Position numbers and translations under genes: made by a program. Under the pieces are notes generated by a model. The model searched no databases, was not told the origin of the DNA, and saw only the letters and a list, made by a program, of their open reading frames with translations. Of a stretch of 13,967 nt of DNA, positions 1-8,287 are shown piece by piece. Location: NCBI GenBank assembly GCA_937959375.1, contig CALGLS010000584.1, positions 1 through 13,967 of the forward strand. Direction: 5' to 3'. How positions within the stretch are numbered: position 1 is the stretch's first letter; every line of letters starts with the position of its first letter. This DNA is from an uncultured Saprospiraceae bacterium (GTDB lineage: Bacteria > Bacteroidota > Bacteroidia > Chitinophagales > Saprospiraceae).

Positions 1-1904
1 GCCACTGTTACCATCACTGAATCTTCTACTATACCACATGAATTTTCAAATGTAGTATAGTAAACATAGGTGCCAACATCAGGAGAAATAGGAAGTGTTT
101 GACCATCAGGACCAGGAAACCATGTATAAAGACCGTCCGAATTACCTGTAGCAACAAGCTCAGTTGATTCACCCACACAAATAGTAACATCGTCACTTGT
201 GGTCATAGATGGCTCAGGGTCGATTGTTATTGTTACCTCGTAGCTTTGTGGCTCACACCATTCGTTATCCATTATCAGGAAGTAAGTTGTGTTTACTGTC
301 GGACTAACGATTGGTTGTGCATCAGATGATACGAAACCTACTGGGTCTGAGGTCCAAGAGTAAGTTATATTAGCTGCTGGATCGTTCTCATTTAGTTCAA
401 TACCATCACCAATGCAAATAAGTGTAACTGCAGGAAAAGCAGGCTCAGGAATCGCTTCGACAGAAATTTGTACAGAAGCCATTACTGGACAACCCATAAC
501 TTCCGCCTCAACATTATAGGTTGTTGTTGTAGACGGTGTTGCTACAGGATCGGGACATTCTTCACAAGTCAAACTATTAGCCGGTGACCAAGTAAACTCA
601 TCTGTATCAGGACTAGAAGCTGTTAATTGAACTTCATCTCCATCACAAATAGTCATTGGTTCTGGAGTAACCGTTATGGAGTTTGGATCAATCACGATTA
701 TCTCAATAGTCGAAGTATCAACACAAGCATGATTTGTGCTGTAGCGTGTATAGGTAAATGTTTCTGTTGCCGTGATTACAAGGTTGAAATTAGTGGTATC
801 CGACTCTGCACCTACAGTAGGTGTCCAAACGTGCTCCAGATCAGGGAAACTGCCTGGGAGGTAGTTTGGAGAGGTCAGTGAAACGATTTCTCCCTGACAG
901 AAAGGATTGTTGTCAGGTATCGGTGTTATCGTTAAATCAGGCAAAGAATCAACTCTAACCGTAATAGAATCAATAACCGTACACTGACCAATATTTAAAG
1001 TCACGAAGTATTCTGTTGTTTCAGTTGGCGTGGCCCAAACTTGTCCTCCTTCTAATGTATCTAGGTTAAGGTTTGGCGTCCAAGTGATTCCTACACCATT
1101 TGTACTGTTCAAAGTGGTTAGATTGATGCTATCGCCTAGACAAAGCTCAAAGTAATCGCCTTGCTCTATTTCTATTGAAGCGGGTAGCACAGTTACATTC
1201 ACCATCTGAGTATCTGCACAAAATGCACTTTCTGAAGTCGAAATAACTGTGTAAACAACATCATCCAACGGAAGAGTAACGGCACCTGCAATATCAGTAT
1301 CTGAAATAATATAGTCTGTAGGACTCCATTCGTATTCCGTAGTAGTAAATTCAATTGAGTCAGCCAATTGTAAGACAGAACCCTCGCAAAGAGTTGTATC
1401 GCTAGTTGTTAATGAAGCTGGGTCAAATGGGTCAACATTGACGGTTATCATATCTGTTGCAGTACAACCAGAAACATCGACAGTTGCAGTGTAAGTTGTA
1501 GTCACTAATGGTGTGGCAATTGGATCTGGTATATCATCTGCACTTAGGAAATCATTTGGAGTCCACATGATATTTGAATTGCCGACATTATTATTGGCAA
1601 TGAGTTGTACACTCTCTCCTGCACAAATATTGGTCTCTCCTCCAGCCGCAATTGTTAATTGAGGATCAACGATGGAAAGGAAAACAGAGTCAAGATCAGA
1701 ACATCCAGCAAGCGGACTTACAAAACCTTCGACATAAACCCATTGATTGAAAGTAGGGCAGGCGATTGGATTTGCTGAAGTTGGATCATCAAAGATATTC
1801 GGTTCTTGAGCATTCCATTCGTAATAAGCTCCACCCTCAACAATCATTTGAAGACATTCACCATCACAGGCAAATATAGAGTCAGCTCCTGCAAAGATTT
1901 CTAC
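1..1904 (-). repeat. At least eight tandem Ig/PKD-like protein repeats, 79-85 residues each
   Basis: Within the giant protein, unit starts fall at about 1904, 1658, 1421, 1178, 935, 680, 443 and 206, so the spacings are 237-255 bp. Each unit has the order: Cys-x-Gly-(Glu/Asp) near the start (for example ICAGES, LCEGSV, ICVGES), a W-(T/S)-P turn, an ATP/TTTY segment (PDPIATPLVTTTY, PDPVATPSTTTTY), a second cysteine and a closing V-x-V strand. The units have diverged strongly at DNA level, which argues for old duplication rather than recent slippage. Such arrays usually act as stalks. The last unit runs off the window, so the total number is unknown. Confidence 0.8.
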
Positions 1905-3884
1905 CAATGGTAAATCGTGTAGCTCAATCTCTAGAGATGTTAACTCAACATCACCACAACCAAAGTTATTCGTGAGTTGGATAAGAATGGTTTCAATACC
2001 TTCAGAAAGTCCGTCAGATAGGGGGATTAATGGATACGCCAATTGTGTTTCTCCAGGCTCAAGTACAATTTGAGCAGGAATATTAAGCGTGTAATCTACG
2101 CCTAGAGTAGCTGTACCACCAATATTGACATCATAAGTCACCGTATCAGGAAGTGGGTTATTTAGTGTAATTAGTAGTACATCAGAATTTCCCGTACAGT
2201 TTTCAATTAAGTAATCAATACCAGAGGCAAAGTTTACTGTTAAATCAGGAACACCACCTTTTAATTCAGAAATGAATACCCCTGAATCCCATGCCCAGTC
2301 ACCTCTATCTGCAATGGCAAATTTAAGGTGGTACGTCGTACAAGGAATAACTGGAATCGAAGCAGTCAAACTTTTCTTAATGCCTAAATAGTCAGAGGTT
2401 AATCCGTCATATTGCACACTTTGACCTAAGTCGTTATTACGATAGTATTCCCAGTTCTGGTTGGTGTGTACTGTGTTTATTTCAATAGGGTCCATTGTAC
2501 CAGGAATAATCGCAATGTTTTCTTGATTTGCGATAGCAGGATCTCCGGCAATGCCAGGTCCAGACACTAACAATGCAAAAGCATCATTTACGGTTCCTCC
2601 TACAAACTCAGGATATTCTTCAGAAGCAAATATGTATTCAAAACTCAATTCATCTGTGGTTACAAATACATCAAGTTCTACTACACAGGCATCGTTTGAC
2701 CCAGATCCTCCTGTTGCTAGATAGTCTAAGTCAGAATCACCAGGAGCTGCATTGTCGGTCGTTGCATTTCCTACAGTATTCGGACCAACAGCGTTGTTAA
2801 CCGATCCAGAAGTAAGAATGATACCTCTTTCTAGCCCTAGTTCAGTGTCTTCTCCAACAAAAGTTCCATAAGCCCCATCTGGGCATTCTATATTTGTTAT
2901 GGTTGCTAACGTTTGAGGAGTGGTCACAAACTCAGCCAAATCATCATTTGTTACGTTGGCATCTACTGTAATGGGTGGAGCGTCATCACATGGTTCTGAA
3001 CTACACTCCCATGCCCCACAAAAACCCTCAAAGGTAGTGGCTCCATCACTTACAAATCCAACAGTCAAACAACCACTTGATGCTTGCACATTAAAACAAA
3101 CACCACCACCCTGTACACTAGCAATTACAGGAGAATTGATATCAGGTCCATCATAGAAAGTTATTACATCACCAGTCGCGAATCCATCTTCAACATTAAA
3201 GTATTCCATATTAAAGGTAACACAGCCATCCATAGGCGCTGGAGGACAAATTGTAAATGTCTCGTTTTCATTATTACCATAATCTTCGTCGGGACCTCCA
3301 CAATCATAAAGCACACCCGCACATTCTGAAGAATCATCTCCACATATATTGAATACGGGATCTTGTTCTCCAATACATAATTGGAATGTACCAGAATTTG
3401 GAGTAGCTGTACTTGACCAATCATTGATACGTAGGAAATAGGTGGTATTTGGATCCAATCCAAGCGCGTCAATGTCGATAGCATTTTCGCCATCTCCGGC
3501 GCGACCACAAGTGACTAAGGATAGGTTGTCAAAAGAACAATCTCCTCGATAGAGCGCTACTTGCGGGTTTGACATAGGAGTAGAACCAGTAGGATCGTTT
3601 ATTCCAGTTACTTCAATATTGACATCAATCAATGTATCATTGGTCGTGAACTGAAACCAAACATCTCTTCCAACAAAGGCAAAGTCACCTCCGCTACAAC
3701 CAGCAGGGAAGTTGTCATTTCCAATGTCTTCTTCTGTGGCATCCACATTGGTATACCAGACTGTGTCAGGACATAAAGGAATCGTACCAAGATCAACAAT
3801 ACCTCCGCAGTCGTCATTAGCAGGCTGAGCATAGATTGAACTTGAAACTAGGAATAAAAGGATAGGTAATAGAATTTTTTTCAT
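1..3884 (-). CDS. Giant secreted multidomain adhesin-like protein (CUB, choice-of-anchor L, Calx-beta-like, Ig-like repeats); C-terminus outside window
   Basis: The frame was read from the ATG at 3884 to the window edge with no stop: 1,294 complete codons, no frameshift. Residues 1-19 form a Sec signal peptide (MKK, hydrophobic core, cleavage probably before QPANDDC). Residues about 21-180 resemble the N-terminal beta-sandwich common in secreted Bacteroidota proteins (PANDDC, DVWFQF, TTYFLRI, GTFQLC). Residues 195-294 look like a CUB domain (CGGPDEDYGNNEN, ITFYDGPD, terminal cysteines). Residues 305-541 match the choice-of-anchor L pattern (GLERGIILTSG, YIFASEEYPEFV, NDAFAL). Residues 546-660 look Calx-beta-like (GVDYTL, EGIETI). 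From residue 661 at least eight Ig/PKD-like repeats follow. A surface or gliding-associated adhesin exported by Sec and probably type IX secretion is inferred; the expected C-terminal sorting domain is not visible. Function and ligand are unknown. A candidate -7 box lies about 40 bp upstream. Confidence 0.88.
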   Translation of the reverse strand, partial: MKKILLPILLFLVSSSIYAQPANDDCGGIVDLGTIPLCPDTVWYTNVDATEEDIGNDNFPAGCSGGDFAFVGRDVWFQFTTNDTLIDVNIEVTGINDPTGSTPMSNPQVALYRGDCSFDNLSLVTCGRAGDGENAIDIDALGLDPNTTYFLRINDWSSTATPNSGTFQLCIGEQDPVFNICGDDSSECAGVLYDCGGPDEDYGNNENETFTICPPAPMDGCVTFNMEYFNVEDGFATGDVITFYDGPDINSPVIASVQGGGVCFNVQASSGCLTVGFVSDGATTFEGFCGAWECSSEPCDDAPPITVDANVTNDDLAEFVTTPQTLATITNIECPDGAYGTFVGEDTELGLERGIILTSGSVNNAVGPNTVGNATTDNAAPGDSDLDYLATGGSGSNDACVVELDVFVTTDELSFEYIFASEEYPEFVGGTVNDAFALLVSGPGIAGDPAIANQENIAIIPGTMDPIEINTVHTNQNWEYYRNNDLGQSVQYDGLTSDYLGIKKSLTASIPVIPCTTYHLKFAIADRGDWAWDSGVFISELKGGVPDLTVNFASGIDYLIENCTGNSDVLLITLNNPLPDTVTYDVNIGGTATLGVDYTLNIPAQIVLEPGETQLAYPLIPLSDGLSEGIETILIQLTNNFGCGDVELTSLEIELHDLPLVEIFAGADSIFACDGECLQMIVEGGAYYEWNAQEPNIFDDPTSANPIACPTFNQWVYVEGFVSPLAGCSDLDSVFLSIVDPQLTIAAGGETNICAGESVQLIANNNVGNSNIMWTPNDFLSADDIPDPIATPLVTTTYTATVDVSGCTATDMITVNVDPFDPASLTTSDTTLCEGSVLQLADSIEFTTTEYEWSPTDYIISDTDIAGAVTLPLDDVVYTVISTSESAFCADTQMVNVTVLPASIEIEQGDYFELCLGDSINLTTLNSTNGVGITWTPNLNLDTLEGGQVWATPTETTEYFVTLNIGQCTVIDSITVRVDSLPDLTITPIPDNNPFCQGEIVSLTSPNYLPGSFPDLEHVWTPTVGAESDTTNFNLVITATETFTYTRYSTNHACVDTSTIEIIVIDPNSITVTPEPMTICDGDEVQLTASSPDTDEFTWSPANSLTCEECPDPVATPSTTTTYNVEAEVMGCPVMASVQISVEAIPEPAFPAVTLICIGDGIELNENDPAANITYSWTSDPVGFVSSDAQPIVSPTVNTTYFLIMDNEWCEPQSYEVTITIDPEPSMTTSDDVTICVGESTELVATGNSDGLYTWFPGPDGQTLPISPDVGTYVYYTTFENSCGIVEDSVMVTV

Positions 3885-3923
3885 ACCGATATGTGTGATT
3901 TTTAGAGTAGGTTTAGGTAGAGT

Positions 3924-3931
3924 CAAAAATA
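3924..3931 (-). promoter_or_regulatory. Candidate Bacteroidota -7 box for the giant surface protein
   Basis: Read on the minus strand, this is TATTTTTG, matching the TAnnTTTG -7 consensus of the Bacteroidota primary sigma factor. It lies 39 bp before the ATG at 3884. No TTG is present at the ideal 19-bp spacing upstream, so only half of the promoter is supported. The rest of 3885-4104 is AT-rich with no obvious gene or terminator. Confidence 0.3.
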
Positions 3932-4104
3932 CATGTTTTTCATAGATAAGAGGAAAATCGATCCTCAAATCCTGTAAAATATTTGGCAATATACCCTTAT
4001 ATTTAAAATAGAGGTAATTAAGGTATAATTGGAGACATTACCCTGCTATGTTGCGATATGTAACTATTGGGTTTTAAATTAATCTTGGGAAGTTAAGAAC
4101 CTTC

Positions 4105-4503
4105 TCATCGCTCACATTTTTTAAGAGCAGCTTCCACATCTTGAATTTTTGTGTATCCGGCATTGTTGCCCCAAGCGTGATTGATGTAATTAATTACATT
4201 GGTGAGTTTTGTAGGGTTTAGACTAGGAATGCCAGCCATAGGTTGATTGTATTCTTTGCCGTTTACTATAATAGATCCATTCAAGCCTTTATTGATGATG
4301 CAGGCTAATTTATCTTGATTTTGAGCCAAATAATCTGATTTAGCTAAAGGTGGGACTAAACTTTTGAGGCCATTGCCATCTTCCATATGACAGCTAGCGC
4401 AATAGGCAGTGTATATTCGTTTGCCTTCGGCATATGGGTTGCTTTGGCAAGCAAATACCATAAATAGAATCAAAAATGAAAGAAGCAGGATTTTAACCTT
4501 CAT
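4105..4503 (-). CDS. Lipoprotein c-type cytochrome (class I, single heme)
   Basis: The 132-residue protein starts with a lipoprotein signal peptide (hydrophobic residues 5-18, lipobox VFAC with Cys19). It has one heme-attachment motif CASCH (Cys35, Cys38, His39) and a probable axial Met89 in QPMAG, typical of small class I cytochromes c. The product should be anchored to a membrane and pass electrons in the periplasm. Its ATG lies inside the last codons of the upstream SCO gene (11-bp overlap), which suggests translational coupling and a shared job. SCO plus cytochrome pairs often accompany copper-containing oxidases or nitrous oxide reductase, but no such enzyme is in this window, so the electron acceptor cannot be named. 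Confidence 0.9.
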   Translation of the reverse strand: MKVKILLLSFLILFMVFACQSNPYAEGKRIYTAYCASCHMEDGNGLKSLVPPLAKSDYLAQNQDKLACIINKGLNGSIIVNGKEYNQPMAGIPSLNPTKLTNVINYINHAWGNNAGYTKIQDVEAALKKCER

Positions 4504-5110
4504 TGAGTAGTTTATCTATGTCTTTAAGTAATCGATCTACTTCCTCAGGTTTCAATCCATTGCAAAAGGAACGAACCTTTCGGTTTTTATCTACTAAAAT
4601 TAGCGTACCACTATGATCAAAACCACCTTCTGCATCTGGATCTTCCAGAGCTGTCAGAAAATGGTCTCTTGACATAGCGTATAATTTTTCTTTTTCTCCG
4701 GTAATGAAATGCCATTTTCGACCATCCACCTCCAAACGGTTAGCATACACTTTTAAACGAGGAACACTGTCTCTCTCTGGATCAATGGTATGAGAAAGCA
4801 AAGCGACTCGATCATCATCTTTATACTTATCATAAACACGAAGCATTTGTTGTTTTACTTTAGGACAGATGGTTGGACAATGTGAAAAGAAATTATTGAG
4901 TACGTAAACTTGGCCATTAAAAAAAGCATTATTAATAACTTGACTATCTTGATCCATAAACTCAAAATCTGAAATCGTATGGTAAACCGTTTTCCCATCT
5001 ACAACTTCTTTTTCTCCTAAGATAGGTAATGGTAGTTTATCATTTTGGCTAGTTTCAAATTCGCAAGAGCTTAAAACGGTTAAAACCAAAAAGAAGAGTA
5101 TAAATCGCAT
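4493..5110 (-). CDS. SCO1/SenC family copper-binding thiol lipoprotein
   Basis: The 205-residue protein has a lipobox LSSC (Cys16) after a short hydrophobic segment. It then has a thioredoxin-like fold region with the SCO metal/redox motif CPTIC (Cys78, Cys82) preceded by FFSH, and the conserved distal histidine in FDHSG (His166). These three residues are the family's copper ligands. SCO proteins deliver copper to the CuA site of cytochrome oxidase or keep its cysteines reduced. The ATG at 5110 is the natural start because the signal peptide follows at once. It is the first gene of a two-gene unit with the cytochrome, and a candidate -7 box and palindrome lie about 80-95 bp upstream. Confidence 0.92.
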   Translation of the reverse strand: MRFILFFLVLTVLSSCEFETSQNDKLPLPILGEKEVVDGKTVYHTISDFEFMDQDSQVINNAFFNGQVYVLNNFFSHCPTICPKVKQQMLRVYDKYKDDDRVALLSHTIDPERDSVPRLKVYANRLEVDGRKWHFITGEKEKLYAMSRDHFLTALEDPDAEGGFDHSGTLILVDKNRKVRSFCNGLKPEEVDRLLKDIDKLLNEG

Positions 5111-5190
5111 AATTGTTATTTTGATATAAAAAACTGTTTAAGAATTCTCAGAATATCTTCCAGATGGGATTTCACTTTGAAGGCTAAAAC

Positions 5191-5205
5191 AACTTTGCAA
5201 AGTTA
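5191..5205 (-). promoter_or_regulatory. Perfect 14-bp palindrome overlapping a candidate -7 box upstream of the SCO gene
   Basis: AACTTTGCAAAGTT (5191-5204) equals its own reverse complement. On the minus strand, 5198-5205 reads TAACTTTG, a match to the TAnnTTTG -7 box, so the palindrome would cover the -7 to +1 region and could be an operator. No TTG is found at the usual -33 spacing. The remaining intergenic DNA (5111-5398) is AT-rich, and I see no small gene in it. It must also hold the photolyase promoter, for which I found no convincing consensus. Confidence 0.4.
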
Positions 5206-5398
5206 ATCAAGAACTTGAACTTATAGGGATTAAAATAATACCTTTATGAAATACTTTTGATCGAAATTATCAATGCTGTAATTTACTTTCAACTACTCTC
5301 CCTAAAAAACTTAAAAGTATGAACATTCTTATTCGTTGATTGTTATCAATACAACAACTAAAGAATATTTTTTTACACTTTTCTGACCCTACCAAATT

Positions 5399-6832
5399 AT
5401 GAACAGACAACGCGTAATAGTCTGGTTCCGACAAGATCTCCGACTTCATGACAATGAAGCACTAACCGATGCACTAAAATGTGCCGAAGAGGTGGTGCCA
5501 GTTTATGTCTTTGATGAGCGATTATACCAATCAAAAACTCGATTTGGTTTTAAAAAGACCGGGCCACATCGTGCTCGTTTTATTCAAGAATCTGTTAAGG
5601 ACTTAAAAGAATCGTTGCATGCATTGGGAAGCAATCTGGTTGTTCGATTTGGGAAACCAGAGGAAGAGATTTTTAAATTAGCTCGACAAATAAAATCGAA
5701 TTTAGTTTTCTGTAACAGAGAGCGAACAAGAGATGAGGTAAATGTTCAAGATACCTTAGAACGTAACCTGTGGTCAATTGGTCAGGAAATCATTTATTCT
5801 CGCGGGAAAATGCTTTATTACACACAGGATTTACCCTTTCCTGTTACACATTGTCCTGACACATTTAGCACTTTTCGAAAAGAAGTGGAACGCTTGGTTC
5901 CAGTACGAGAAGTATTACCAAGACCAACCGAAAAATTTAATCCACTAGAGGTCGTTGTGGAGCATGGTGAGATTCCGAGCTTGCAAGAATTGGGATACGA
6001 TGATTTCGAAAAAGATGCCCGGTCTGTTCATCCATTTATAGGCGGAGAAACCGAGGGATTAGCAAGACTTCATAACTTTTTATGGGAAACTGATCACGTC
6101 AAAAATTATAAGAAAACACGAAATAACTTAATTGGAGAGGGATATTCTTCTAAACTTTCTCCATGGTTGGCACAGGGTTGTCTTTCTCCCAAGCAGGTTT
6201 ATGCCGAGTTGAAAAAATATGAGGAGGAACGAGTTAGTAATGAGTCAACCTACTGGTTGTTTTTCGAGTTATTATGGCGAGACTTTTTCCGGTTAATGGG
6301 AAAGAAACATGGCAATAAAATTTTCCTAAAAGGTGGTATTTGTGATCGTATAAATCCGGACTGTACGGAAGAAGAACAAATCACAAAACTTTGGACTGAA
6401 GGTAGAACTGGAATGCCATTCATTGATGCGAATATGCGTGAGCTCAAGCAAACTGGTTTTATGTCAAATAGAGGTCGCCAGAATGTAGCAAGCTTCCTTA
6501 TTAATGATTTGAAATTAAATTGGCAAATAGGTGCTTCATATTTTGAATCCATGTTACTAGATTACGATCCATGTAGCAATTGGGGAAACTGGACCTACTT
6601 AGCTGGTGTAGGAAACGATCCTAGAGAAGATCGTTATTTCAATATTCTCAAACAAGCTCAAAAATATGATCCAAAAGGGGAGTACGTCAAACTATGGATT
6701 CCAGCATTAAAGGATATTCCTTGTAATAAAATCCATGACCTAAACCTGTCGGAGGAGGAGCAATTAGCGGGAAATTTACGACTAGGTGATACGTATCCAA
6801 AAGCAATGATCAGCCTAACTCGTTGGGGGTAA
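5399..6832 (+). CDS. Cryptochrome/photolyase family protein, DASH type
   Basis: The 477-residue length is usual for CRY-DASH. Residues 1-135 form the N-terminal alpha/beta domain that binds the antenna chromophore (VIVWFRQDLRLHDNEAL, YVFDERL). Residues about 215-477 form the helical FAD domain, with SKLSPWLAQGCLSPKQV, the RDFFRLMGKKHG segment, and TGMPFIDANMREL followed by SNRGRQNVASF. The stretch DPCSNWGNW, AGVGNDPRE, RYFNILKQ, then YDPKGEYVKLW (about 390-433) is characteristic of the DASH subfamily rather than class I CPD photolyases. DASH proteins repair cyclobutane dimers in single-stranded DNA with blue light and may signal; the role here is inferred from family. It is monocistronic by layout, divergent from the SCO gene. 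A symbol such as phrB is avoided because that usually denotes class I enzymes. Confidence 0.93.
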   Translation: MNRQRVIVWFRQDLRLHDNEALTDALKCAEEVVPVYVFDERLYQSKTRFGFKKTGPHRARFIQESVKDLKESLHALGSNLVVRFGKPEEEIFKLARQIKSNLVFCNRERTRDEVNVQDTLERNLWSIGQEIIYSRGKMLYYTQDLPFPVTHCPDTFSTFRKEVERLVPVREVLPRPTEKFNPLEVVVEHGEIPSLQELGYDDFEKDARSVHPFIGGETEGLARLHNFLWETDHVKNYKKTRNNLIGEGYSSKLSPWLAQGCLSPKQVYAELKKYEEERVSNESTYWLFFELLWRDFFRLMGKKHGNKIFLKGGICDRINPDCTEEEQITKLWTEGRTGMPFIDANMRELKQTGFMSNRGRQNVASFLINDLKLNWQIGASYFESMLLDYDPCSNWGNWTYLAGVGNDPREDRYFNILKQAQKYDPKGEYVKLWIPALKDIPCNKIHDLNLSEEEQLAGNLRLGDTYPKAMISLTRWG

Positions 6833-6843
6833 ATAATTTACTA

Positions 6844-8268
6844 TCAATGTGTTACCTTCAAAGTATCAATATCCGTTCTTTCTTTGATAAAACGAACCAA
6901 GCGTTCCTCTGCAATAGCTCGTCTTTTCCTTTCAGCATTCGTTTTGGTTGCTTTCCAATCTAAGAATAAAACAGGGATGGCACTTTGTTCTCCGTTACCA
7001 AGATTGGCATAGTGCGCCTCATTGGAAAAACTCATCGCTTCTAAATCAGGGAAGAGTACTTTTACCTCATTTGTCATTCGTTTAAAAAGCAATGTTTGGC
7101 TAGTCAAACTATCAATCTGATAATTAAGCCCATCAATTTCCTTCTCAAGCGCATCTTGTATTTTTAAACTATTTTCTGCGATTTCAACGGCGCCTCCACT
7201 TCTTGCTTTTAGCTCTTCGAACTCTCTTCTTTCGTCTGCATCCTGAATGAAAATTAAGTTGAAATGATCTACATTCAATCGTCTTAAAGTGTCTTTATAC
7301 GATTCAATCTTAGCTGGAGTAATATATTTTGGAACCATCAAAGTAACTTTCACAGAGTCTGTGTTGTTGATGCGCTCAAAGTCATACATCGCATTAGGGA
7401 ATCTATCATCAATGAAATTCATAATCGTACTCTCTTGAGTTGATTTTTGAATCACTTTTGAAAAAATTAAACCAGCAGGTACAATCATCAGTACACTAAT
7501 GGCGATGACAACCCATCGTGTTTTTCGAGCAGCAGCTGCATTCATATGCTTCCGTAATGGGAAGTCAAGAAAACGTACAATAATAAAGGTTGCCAAAGAC
7601 ACAAATGTTGCATTCATGAAAAACAGGTAAAAGGAGTTAAACATAAAACTCCAGTTAGCATTCGCAATACCATAACCTGTTACACAAAGTGGTGGCATCA
7701 AGGCCGTTGCGATAGCAACACCCGGTATGGCGTTCGATTTATCTTTTCGTGAACCCGAAATGATACCTGCTATTCCTCCAAAAAATGCTACGGCTACGTC
7801 AAGTAAATTAGGCGATGTTCTCGCAATAATTTCATTCGTGGCTTCGCCTAGCGGTGTGAAAAAGAAATATAAAGTACTGGTTACTAAAGCTATGGCAATT
7901 GCAATTCCGAAATGCTTTAAAGAAATGAATAGTGTACTTTCATCATTGATACCAATCGCCAAACCAATGCCTAAGATTGGAGACATCAAAGGAGAAATAA
8001 GCATCGCACCAATAATCACAGCTGGTGAATTTAAATCCAAACCCAGCGACGCAATCATAATGGAACACATCAGCAGCCAGGCGTTAGCGCCCTGCATTCG
8101 TTTGTTGTTCTTGATGTTAACTATTGTCCCTTCACGATCAAGACCATTTCTAAGATCGATTAGTTTCTTAAAAAACTCAAGACCACCTGCCCATAAGTCG
8201 GACAAGCCTCTTTTGATTTTCTTTTCCGGTTGATCCGGAATAAGATTGGTGGGTTTTTCGTCAGACAT
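6844..8268 (-). CDS. DUF389 family membrane protein with C-terminal soluble extension
   Basis: The 474-residue protein has a hydrophilic N-terminus (about 60 residues), then a DUF389 membrane region with about seven hydrophobic segments between 62 and 271. Conserved glycine/proline-rich pieces are visible: SPAVIIGAMLISPLMSPILG (81-100), FFGGIAGIISGSRKDKSNAIPGVAIAT split over 162-188, and ALMPPLCVTGYG (189-200). After the last segment (about 252-271) comes a soluble stretch of about 200 residues. Its section 345-400 is charged and probably coiled coil; the rest has no recognisable motif. No biochemical function is established for DUF389 as far as I know. The gene begins 19 bp after the ABC ATPase stop, so the two are probably co-transcribed. 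Its stop faces the photolyase stop with only 11 bp between. Confidence 0.88.
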   Translation of the reverse strand: MSDEKPTNLIPDQPEKKIKRGLSDLWAGGLEFFKKLIDLRNGLDREGTIVNIKNNKRMQGANAWLLMCSIMIASLGLDLNSPAVIIGAMLISPLMSPILGIGLAIGINDESTLFISLKHFGIAIAIALVTSTLYFFFTPLGEATNEIIARTSPNLLDVAVAFFGGIAGIISGSRKDKSNAIPGVAIATALMPPLCVTGYGIANANWSFMFNSFYLFFMNATFVSLATFIIVRFLDFPLRKHMNAAAARKTRWVVIAISVLMIVPAGLIFSKVIQKSTQESTIMNFIDDRFPNAMYDFERINNTDSVKVTLMVPKYITPAKIESYKDTLRRLNVDHFNLIFIQDADERREFEELKARSGGAVEIAENSLKIQDALEKEIDGLNYQIDSLTSQTLLFKRMTNEVKVLFPDLEAMSFSNEAHYANLGNGEQSAIPVLFLDWKATKTNAERKRRAIAEERLVRFIKERTDIDTLKVTH

Positions 8269-8287
8269 GCTACTAATTAGTTTTAGT

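Noticed and set aside
3164..3508. Minus-strand 114-codon frame
   Set aside because: It lies in a different frame within the giant protein gene, whose own frame is continuous and shows recognisable CUB and N-terminal domain sequence.
5340..5373. TTG-N23-TATTTTTT as photolyase promoter
   Set aside because: The spacing is longer than usual and the -7 box lacks the final G; too weak to list as a feature.
7727..8233. Plus-strand 168-codon open frame
   Set aside because: It is antisense to the well-supported DUF389 gene and its composition follows from that gene's codons.
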